A DNA stretch of 64,000 bases from DSQK01 sp964550175 (GTDB taxonomy: Archaea > Nanobdellota > Nanobdellia > Woesearchaeales > ARS49): contig CAZJXP010000001.1 in assembly GCA_964550175.1 (NCBI GenBank), forward strand, positions 1 through 64,000, written 5' to 3'. The notes beneath the pieces are model-generated. The model saw only the letters and a list, made by a program, of their open reading frames with translations, was not told the origin of the DNA and made no database searches. Positions 58,544-64,000 of this stretch are shown here, piece after piece. How positions within the stretch are numbered: position 1 is the stretch's first letter; each line of letters starts with the position of its first letter. The position numbers were made by a program, and so were the translations under genes.

Positions 58544-58615
58544 TTTGATACCTTCTCAGTCTATTAGGGGACTGAAGTATATAAGGTAAGGACTCTTCAT
58601 GAGACGAATCCGAGA

Positions 58616-59389
58616 TTATATTGCGAAGAACTTGCTCACAAGGAAGATGATCATTGCGCCGAGCCCGAACCACGCTAACTGAATCAATGCCTTCGGGTAG
58701 TCTTGGTCCTGGTGTAACTCGGGAATCAAGTCTGCCGCCGCAATGTAGATGAATCCGCCCGCCGCCATCGCGAGCATCACGGGTTCTGCGGATGCAACAC
58801 TATTCGCGAAGAAGTACGCCACGACAGCGCCAAGGACTGCAGTTAGGGCTGAGAGAAAGTTGAAGAACAACGCCTTGGACTTGCTAAATCCGGCGTAAAT
58901 CAAGATGCTGAAGTCCCCTATTTCTTGAGGAATCTCGTGCAAAATAACTGCAATTGTTGAAACGATGCCCAAATGAGGGCTCACAAGATAGCTGCTCGCG
59001 ATGATGGCGCCGTCCATAAAGTTGTGCACGCCGTCGCCGACCAGGTTCAGGATTCCGACCGGCTTCATTCCTTTGTGGGCGTGGCCGTGGTGCGAGTTGC
59101 AGCTTCCGTGGTGGCAGTGATGCCAATACAGCAGCTTTTCGATAAGGAAGAACAACGTCATGCCGAGAAAGACGAACCCGAATATAGGCAAGTTGCCGTC
59201 AGCCGCGACGGCTTCAGGAATGAGGTCGAAAAAAGCAGCGGACAACATAGCTCCTGCCGCGAACGACACGAACCAGAACATCATCTTATCGAATTTGATG
59301 AATTTGGATAGAAGCGTCAAAGCCCCCACGAAAGAAATAATGCTGACAATCAAGACTGAGATGAGAATGTTCGCGAGCGGGGGAAGCAT
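58616..59389 (-). CDS. ZIP-family metal transporter
   Basis: 257 residues, eight membrane helices. Metal-path motifs GDGVHNFMDG in helix IV and VILHEIPQEIGDF in helix V. A His-rich loop (HHCHHGSCNSHHGHAHKG) lies between helices III and IV, a usual zinc-binding variable loop. It moves zinc or a related divalent metal into the cytoplasm. The divergent partner is a NikR-like regulator, so metal-dependent control is likely. Confidence 0.92.
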   Translation of the reverse strand: MLPPLANILISVLIVSIISFVGALTLLSKFIKFDKMMFWFVSFAAGAMLSAAFFDLIPEAVAADGNLPIFGFVFLGMTLFFLIEKLLYWHHCHHGSCNSHHGHAHKGMKPVGILNLVGDGVHNFMDGAIIASSYLVSPHLGIVSTIAVILHEIPQEIGDFSILIYAGFSKSKALFFNFLSALTAVLGAVVAYFFANSVASAEPVMLAMAAGGFIYIAAADLIPELHQDQDYPKALIQLAWFGLGAMIIFLVSKFFAI

Positions 59390-59431
59390 GCCATTCCCCC
59401 TAGATTACTGCTATTAATATCTTTCGTTTTT

Positions 59432-59472
59432 GTTAATAATATTTCCATAACATTCTTATAGAAGTTAATAAT
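59432..59472 (+). promoter_or_regulatory. Direct repeats flanking the regulator's TATA box
   Basis: GTTAATAAT at 59432-59440 and again at 59464-59472, 32 bases apart (about three helical turns). The TATA-like TTCTTATAGA (59453-59462) lies between. The zip gene's own TATA (GATATTAATAG on the minus strand, 59411-59421) is next to the first repeat. The repeats are candidate binding sites for the ribbon-helix-helix protein. Confidence 0.5.
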
Positions 59473-59482
59473 TACTCTCCTT

Positions 59483-59857
59483 ATGAGCATTGTCAGCATC
59501 TCCCTGAACGAAAAGGCACTAGGTGAATTGGACGCCGTCACCGATGAGCTTGCCATCGGACGTAGCGAAGCCGTCCGTTCAGGAATCAAGCTTCTCGCGG
59601 AGCAGGCGAAGTCGTCGATGCCATTGAAAGGGATCGTTACGGCAACGCTTACCGTTGTGTACAAGGAAAGCCATGCGGACCTCGATGAAGTCATCCATGA
59701 GCACCAGAAATGCATCGTGACGCATTTGCATCACCATCTTGAAGCGACCTGCATTGACTTGTTCATCTTGAAAGGAGACGCTGCACGCATCAAGGCGCTC
59801 GTCCAGGCGGTTCAGCACAACAAGAAGCTCGACCATCTGAAACTCGTTCTTTGTTGA
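59483..59857 (+). CDS. NikR-like metal-responsive repressor
   Basis: 124 residues. N-terminal ribbon-helix-helix (SIVSISLNEKALGELDAVTD, GRSEAVRSGIKLL), then an ACT-type metal domain: VVYKESHADLDEVIHEHQKC and IVTHLHHHLEATCIDLFILKG. The His-x-His and Cys match NikR nickel ligands, but His-to-Cys spacing is one residue longer than in the NikR sequences I know, so the metal may not be nickel. Divergent to a ZIP transporter, which it likely controls. Confidence 0.87.
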   Translation: MSIVSISLNEKALGELDAVTDELAIGRSEAVRSGIKLLAEQAKSSMPLKGIVTATLTVVYKESHADLDEVIHEHQKCIVTHLHHHLEATCIDLFILKGDAARIKALVQAVQHNKKLDHLKLVLC

Positions 59858-59895
59858 CCCGCAACATTTAAAAGACACGTTAGGATTCTCCCGCT

Positions 59896-60564
59896 ATGCT
59901 CAAAAAGCCGGTGATCATCGTCAATTTCAAGACCTACAAAGAGGCTTCCGGGCTCAATGCGGTCAAATTGGCGAAAATCTGCGAACACGTCGCGTTGGAG
60001 ACTAATACTTCGATTGCGGTTGCCGTTCAGGCGCTCGATGTGCAACGCGTCGCTGCGGCTGTTCAAATTCCTGTTTTGGCGCAGCACGTCGACGGGTTTG
60101 GCTACGGCGCGCACACCGGAGCGGTGTTGCACGAAGCCTTGATGGCTGCCGGCGCGAAAGGCAGCTTAGTCAATCATTCTGAATGGAAGATCCCTCTCGC
60201 GAACATCCACGCCGCGATTAAATCGTGCCGTAGCGAGAATTTTGTGGTTGTGGCTTGTGCCGACACGCCTGAAAACGCGAAAGAAATTTCGCTCCTGAAG
60301 CCTGACTTCATCGCGATTGAACCGCCGGAACTTATCGGCGGGAAGATTTCGGTGTCTGTTGCACATCCTGAGATAATCACGGCGGTGACGGACAAGGTCC
60401 ACCGTGTGCCTGTGCTTTGTGGCGCTGGAATTCATACGAGCATGGACGTCGCGAAAGCCATTGAATTAGGAACACAGGGGATTTTGATTGCGTCAAGTGT
60501 TGTTTTAGCGAAGAACCCCGAAGCCGTATTGAAAGATTTGGTTGAAGGATTGAAGAAGCAGTAA
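59896..60564 (+). CDS. tpiA: Triosephosphate isomerase, archaeal type
   Basis: 222 residues, the short archaeal form. Catalytic Lys in IIVNFKTYKEAS, His in SLVNHSEWK, Glu in IAIEPPELIGG, and the phosphate loop LCGAGIHTSMD with LIASSVVLAK. It interconverts dihydroxyacetone phosphate and glyceraldehyde-3-phosphate; pgi at 34725 is the other glycolytic gene here. TATA-like CATTTAAAAG lies ~25 bases before the ATG. Confidence 0.96.
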   Translation: MLKKPVIIVNFKTYKEASGLNAVKLAKICEHVALETNTSIAVAVQALDVQRVAAAVQIPVLAQHVDGFGYGAHTGAVLHEALMAAGAKGSLVNHSEWKIPLANIHAAIKSCRSENFVVVACADTPENAKEISLLKPDFIAIEPPELIGGKISVSVAHPEIITAVTDKVHRVPVLCGAGIHTSMDVAKAIELGTQGILIASSVVLAKNPEAVLKDLVEGLKKQ

Positions 60565-60590
60565 TTCTGAGTTTTTTGTTTTTGCTTGAG

Positions 60591-60676
60591 TCCCCGGCCG
60601 TTATTGTAGCGTCGTTAAGGCATCAATTCTAACTAAGATAGAGCTAACGGTTCTAATCGGGGCGGTAAAAAGTTTT
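60591..60676 (-). repeat. Dispersed repeat copy
   Basis: TCCCCGGCCGTTATTGTAGC at 60591 through GGGGCGGTAAAAAGTTTT at 60659-60676. The interior shares GTTATTGTAG with 22457. Confidence 0.75.
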
Positions 60677-60714
60677 ATGTGGGCAAGCAACTGACAAGAA
60701 AGCTTAATGCATCT

Positions 60715-61326
60715 TCAAGGAACTACCACAAATATCTTGTAAATCTTTCTCGTATACCAGACTTCGTTCGCGCTCGAGACGCCGCAGTCTGCCGGCGCGC
60801 TTTCACCGTACTCATCAATATCCCACAGGCAGACGTTGAACGCGTACGTGCCGGGCTTTGTCGGGACGCCGGGCGTGATCTCGCTTCCAACGACTATCCT
60901 CACAGGGAACGTCTTGAACTCGTTGTTCTTGATGACATTCGGGCCTTCGGAATAAAGCGCCCAGTGCGAGCTGATGTAATCAGGGTCTGCTTCCAGAATC
61001 TGCTCTTCCAACGGGGTGAATGCCTTCGAGAACTGGACGTTCATCCCGAACTGCTTCTCCTTATCCAGGATGTTTTGGATGCCGACCCAGAAGCTCGCTC
61101 CGTTCCCTTCCGACAACGTGGCCTTGTTTATAGGGATTGCGACCACGCTGCCGTCGCGAATCAACGCCTGGATCTGCGACTCGGTGTCGCGGTCGATCGC
61201 CTCTCGGAACGTGTCCGTGCTCGTGTAGAACTGTCTTAGGAAGTACAATGACGCGGCGAATATGATGACAGTGAGGATGAGAATGACGAAGAACCCAACC
61301 GTCAGCTCCATTCCTCTTCGTGCCAT
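60715..61326 (-). CDS. Pilin-like membrane-anchored protein (paralog A)
   Basis: 203 residues from MARRGMELTVGFFVILILTV; a 28-residue basic extension in the same frame is antisense-like and rejected. ARRG-MEL before one long helix resembles an archaeal class III (pilin) signal. The outside domain has SFWVGIQNILDKEKQFGM, TPGVPTKPGTYAFNVCLWD and a closing KIYKIFVVVP. The protein at 62978 has the same layout and end, so the two are paralogs. Pilin processing is a guess; no prepilin peptidase is in the window. Confidence 0.75.
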   Translation of the reverse strand: MARRGMELTVGFFVILILTVIIFAASLYFLRQFYTSTDTFREAIDRDTESQIQALIRDGSVVAIPINKATLSEGNGASFWVGIQNILDKEKQFGMNVQFSKAFTPLEEQILEADPDYISSHWALYSEGPNVIKNNEFKTFPVRIVVGSEITPGVPTKPGTYAFNVCLWDIDEYGESAPADCGVSSANEVWYTRKIYKIFVVVP

Positions 61327-61327
61327 A

Positions 61328-62722
61328 CTAAACTGTTCCAGGCGTGATGTACGTAATCTTTTCCAACGGCTTGGTGAACGTGCCCTTCTTCGGCGTGCCG
61401 CTCTGGTCATAGGAATACGCGACGCTCAAGGTCGTGAAATGGTTCGATTCCGGGGCTTCAACTGACGTAATGGGCACTTCAACGAAGAAGCTCTGCCCGA
61501 CCGCTGTGAGCTGTCGACTTACCGGCAAAAAGCCCAGTTCTTTCGTGCCGTCAAGCACGCGGATACTGTCTATGTTGATGTTTGACGTAGTCGCTTGCGT
61601 ATTGTAGAGTGTGAATTCCGCCTTGATGCGGTCGTCCTTCACGTTGAACGGCTTGTTGTAAGTAAATTTGTTGTTCAAATGGAAGACGTTCAGGTTTCGG
61701 TCGTCAAAGATGCTGGTCGGCACCACGTTGATGCTGCCGCGCACCGTGCTGATGCAGACGTCCGTCTTGCAGCTCAAGTCCATGTACTGTCCCGCGCTGC
61801 CGGAGCACTGGCCGCAGTCCTTCGCGCACGTGCACTTGTTCTCGTTGCCGTCGCACTCGAAGTTGCCGCACGCGCCAGGAATCGGCGAGTGCTCGCAGAA
61901 GAAGTTCGTGTCTTTTCCGCAGGTGTCAGTCGTGCCGTCGTTGTTGTCATTGCAGTCCTTCGGACAGTCGTAGTCGATCGGCGGAAGCACCCAACTGATG
62001 GTGACTCCCTTGAGCGGGTTGACGATCTGCGCTGTCTTCAATTGGCTCGACGAGCCCTGCGTTAAGGTGTATTCATAATTAATCTTGAGGATCGGGGTGT
62101 TGAGGATGCCTTCGATGTCACCCGTTGTTATGCCTAGGTGCAAGTCGTCTTCGACCGTGCTGCCCTTGGCCAATGGCTTGCTGATGTCCTTGGTGACGAG
62201 AACGACGTTCTGCTTGTCCTTGTTGACGCCAGATAATTCGTAGTTCGTGACGCGGATGTTGCTGATAAAGTTCGCAACGGAGTCGAGGATGACCTTGGTC
62301 GTGAAGGAGTCGCGCTTGAAGTTGAACGGCTGATTGTAGGTCGTGGTGATTTTGAACGTGTTGCCCTGGCTGTTGATGGTGTTGGTGATGCTCACGGGCT
62401 TGATGTTCGCCGTCGGAACCGTGATGGTGCAGACATCATCTTCCGTGCAGGTCTTTTGCAATAACGTGCTTCCCGGAACGGAGCCTGAGCAAACGCCGCA
62501 GTCTGAGGCGCACGAGCATTCGTTTTCGGCCTGATCGCACTTGCCGTTGCCGCAGGCGCCCGGAATCGGGGTTCGGATGCATTTGTTGTCGATGCAATTG
62601 CTTGTGTAGCCTGCTTTAGTACAGTCCGGGCTGGTTTCGCACTCCTTTTTGCCGCAGCCGGCTAAGAAAATCGCGATAGAAATTATTGCAATGAATAGAA
62701 GTATTTTGACGCTCTTTTTCAT
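61328..62722 (-). CDS. Cys-rich lipoprotein with duplicated module
   Basis: 464 residues. Lipobox FLAGC at ~19-23. Two copies of a Cys-rich knot (GACGNGKCDQAENECSC and GACGNFECDGNENKCTC, each followed by a short CGxC), each leading into a beta domain with TYNQPFNFKRDSF and TYNKPFNVKDDRI. So the protein is an internal duplication of ~210 residues. It lies between two pilin-like genes in one operon and could be a tip or anchor subunit; that is inferred from place alone. Confidence 0.82.
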   Translation of the reverse strand: MKKSVKILLFIAIISIAIFLAGCGKKECETSPDCTKAGYTSNCIDNKCIRTPIPGACGNGKCDQAENECSCASDCGVCSGSVPGSTLLQKTCTEDDVCTITVPTANIKPVSITNTINSQGNTFKITTTYNQPFNFKRDSFTTKVILDSVANFISNIRVTNYELSGVNKDKQNVVLVTKDISKPLAKGSTVEDDLHLGITTGDIEGILNTPILKINYEYTLTQGSSSQLKTAQIVNPLKGVTISWVLPPIDYDCPKDCNDNNDGTTDTCGKDTNFFCEHSPIPGACGNFECDGNENKCTCAKDCGQCSGSAGQYMDLSCKTDVCISTVRGSINVVPTSIFDDRNLNVFHLNNKFTYNKPFNVKDDRIKAEFTLYNTQATTSNINIDSIRVLDGTKELGFLPVSRQLTAVGQSFFVEVPITSVEAPESNHFTTLSVAYSYDQSGTPKKGTFTKPLEKITYITPGTV

Positions 62723-62754
62723 ATAGGGTCCGATTGAAAGGCAGTATAAAAAGA

Positions 62755-62976
62755 TTACCTAACCATCTCGAATTCTCGCACGACAATAGCAGCGAACACG
62801 ATGAAGATGAACGCGCCAGCAAGTATTCGGTACATTCCTGCCGTGAAGTCCGCGATAAACACGGTGTAGAGGCCCCAGGCCATCAATGCCGTGCCGAGCC
62901 AGAGGAACTTGTCCATGACTAGCTTCATGACATCGAACTCTTCGCTCGAGGATAATCGTCGTTTTGATTTTGCCAT
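62755..62976 (-). CDS. Two-helix membrane protein in pilin-like operon
   Basis: 73 residues: a Lys/Arg/Ser start (AKSKRRLSSSEEF), helices at ~24-44 (FLWLGTALMAWGLYTVFIA) and ~49-68 (YRILAGAFIFIVFAAIVV). Two bases separate its ATG from the upstream stop. No family recognised. Could be an inner-membrane helper for the pilin-like proteins. Confidence 0.7.
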   Translation of the reverse strand: MAKSKRRLSSSEEFDVMKLVMDKFLWLGTALMAWGLYTVFIADFTAGMYRILAGAFIFIVFAAIVVREFEMVR

Positions 62977-62977
62977 T

Positions 62978-63601
62978 TTAACTTAACACCACGAAGAACT
63001 GCTTGCTTTGGTAGGGAGTAAACGTTCCCTGACCGACGCAGTCGTTGCTGTCGCTGTCCTTCGAGATCTGGAAGTCCATCGCGTATGTGTCCGGGTTCGC
63101 CTTCGCGATCTGGACGGTGATGGGGAAGACGCCGACTTCGTTGTTCTTGATGTCGACTTCGTCGAACATCTGGAACCAGGTTGAGTCGGAGTTTGCGGGA
63201 GTCTCGCCGTTCGCGTTCTTTCCGCCAACGATGACGTTGTTCACGCCAGGGCAGGTGTTCTCCGGCTTCAATGCGCGGATGCACTTGACGGCTAATCGGT
63301 AGCAAACAGAATCCTTTTCTGTCGCGGGATTACTGGCGGTGTTCTTGATTCCAATGTAGAACGCTTCCTTCTTTCCGATGCCAGCTTGTAATTCTGCACG
63401 GTCGAACACTAATAAGTCGCCGGATTCCTTGATCTTGTTGATCAATTGGTCCTGAATTTCAGCGTTCACTTGCGTGAATTGCTTGGTGAGTCCGCCGAAC
63501 TGGCTACGGATGAATCCGATGCCGAGCCCTAAGATGGTGATTGCTAGGATAAGAACGACTATTGCGTTGATGGACAGCTCTAACGCTGCCTTTCTGTTCA
63601 T
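62978..63601 (-). CDS. Pilin-like membrane-anchored protein (paralog B)
   Basis: 207 residues from MNRKAALELSINAIVVLILA, with AGAGGTG 8-12 bases upstream; a GTG one codon earlier is possible. NRKA-ALEL before a long helix suits a pilin-type signal. Outside domain: EAFYIGIKNTASNPATEK, a Cys pair (SVCYRLAVKCIRALKPENTC), GVFPITVQIAKANPDTYAMD and a closing YQSKQFFVVLS. It heads the four-gene minus-strand operon ending at 60715. Confidence 0.77.
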   Translation of the reverse strand: MNRKAALELSINAIVVLILAITILGLGIGFIRSQFGGLTKQFTQVNAEIQDQLINKIKESGDLLVFDRAELQAGIGKKEAFYIGIKNTASNPATEKDSVCYRLAVKCIRALKPENTCPGVNNVIVGGKNANGETPANSDSTWFQMFDEVDIKNNEVGVFPITVQIAKANPDTYAMDFQISKDSDSNDCVGQGTFTPYQSKQFFVVLS

Positions 63602-63699
63602 CACTTGTGCACCTCTTTCTATCCACTCTTGAGCATCCCTCGTTTATAAAGGTATTGTCAGGGATAATGATGGAAAATGAGATTATTCTGCGTGTTTCA

Positions 63700-63790
63700 A
63701 CGACGACTTACTGACGACGCTACAATCAGGACAGAGTCCTGATGTACACGAGGACAAAGTCCTCGTTGTACCAATATCATCAGCACTCAG
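63700..63790 (-). repeat. Dispersed repeat remnant split by the 46-bp element
   Basis: GACGACTTACTGACGACGC before the insert and CCAATATCATCAG after it. Joined, CGACGCTACCAATATC matches the intact copy at 16982-16997. Confidence 0.7.
63721..63770. mobile_element. 46-bp double-hairpin element flanked by TA (copy 2)
   Basis: TA, CA, stem ATCAGGAC/GTCCTGAT with loop AGA, GTAC, stem ACGAGGAC/GTCCTCGT with loop AAA, TG, TA. Same length and layout as 24133-24182; arms differ from it at three pair positions, each with a matching change in the other arm. Confidence 0.75.
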
Positions 63791-63820
63791 GTGGCTGGGA
63801 AGCGGGTTGACTACGGGTTA

Positions 63821-63832
63821 ACATTATATAGC
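63821..63832 (+). promoter_or_regulatory. TATA box for the 63853 gene
   Basis: ACATTATATAGC about 22-30 bases before the ATG, giving a leaderless start. Confidence 0.55.
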
Positions 63833-63852
63833 ACTCTTTCTTCTCTCCCCCT

Positions 63853-64000
63853 ATGAGAAGCGTCATATTTTCAGGGCTTGCGGTTGTGGTGGTTGGCAGC
63901 TCATTAGGGCTCGGAGTGTATTTCGCCAAGTCGTTCGACAAACACCTAGCTCAAAAGAAGGCTCAACCTGCGCCTCAACAGCAATCACTCTCTCGAAACG
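63853..64000 (+). CDS. Membrane-anchored protein, partial
   Basis: First 49 residues only; the gene runs off the right edge. MRSVIFSGLAVVVVGSSLGL begins one membrane helix, followed by YFAKSFDKHLAQKK and a Gln/Pro-rich stretch. Probably N-terminally anchored with a soluble part beyond the window. No family can be named. Confidence 0.6.
   Translation, partial: MRSVIFSGLAVVVVGSSLGLGVYFAKSFDKHLAQKKAQPAPQQQSLSRN

Overview
The window is archaeal. It carries ribosomal protein L15e, a family B replicative DNA polymerase ending in a PCNA-binding box, an RtcB/archease pair, an archaeal-type triosephosphate isomerase and an Lhr-type helicase. Many genes have a TATA box about 25-35 bases before a leaderless or near-leaderless start. 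DUF5667 and DUF5752 proteins, many short secreted proteins and the absence of long metabolic operons suggest a DPANN-type lineage (Woesearchaeota-like). That placement is inference, because no rRNA or tRNA gene is visible in the window.

Layout. 1-16126 is a cell-surface region. It holds a giant GTG-started membrane-anchored protein that runs off the left edge, a cluster of three near-identical secreted beta-sandwich proteins with two accessory proteins, and a DUF11/Cys-rich membrane protein. After the L15e gene come a signal-peptide protein that reads like a transmembrane beta-barrel and, with no gap, a 1090-residue cadherin-like adhesin. 16123-23988 holds regulators and the chaperone set grpE, dnaK, dnaJ, with a tandem Nudix protein just ahead of dnaJ. 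24302-34525 holds an Lhr helicase, a FecR-like lipoprotein, a thioredoxin reductase with an extra N-terminal domain, and a three-gene thiol-redox module (thioredoxin-like lipoprotein, CcdA, DipZ-like thioredoxin). 34725-44104 is housekeeping: pgi, a ferredoxin operon, msrB, an endonuclease IV-like gene, rtcB/archease and pepA. 44189-60564 holds an oxidoreductase, a methyltransferase, a metallophosphoesterase, polB, a second thioredoxin reductase, a LAGLIDADG endonuclease pressed against a thioredoxin gene, a ZIP transporter facing a NikR-like regulator, and tpiA. 60715-63601 is an operon of two pilin-like proteins around a Cys-rich lipoprotein.

The most unusual signal is between the genes. 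A dispersed family of roughly 85-100 bp repeats recurs at least twelve times, its ends reading ACTTTTTACCG and CGGTAAAAAGT. One copy lies in frame inside the giant surface gene. Two copies are interrupted by a 46-bp element made of two hairpins, flanked by TA on both sides. Uninterrupted relatives of both target sites are present in this same window. The stem arms of the two 46-bp copies differ only by compensatory changes. This looks like a very small TA-targeting mobile element nested in an older repeat family.

Thiol redox is a second theme: two thioredoxin reductases, several thioredoxin-fold proteins, CcdA, MsrB and several small CxxC proteins.
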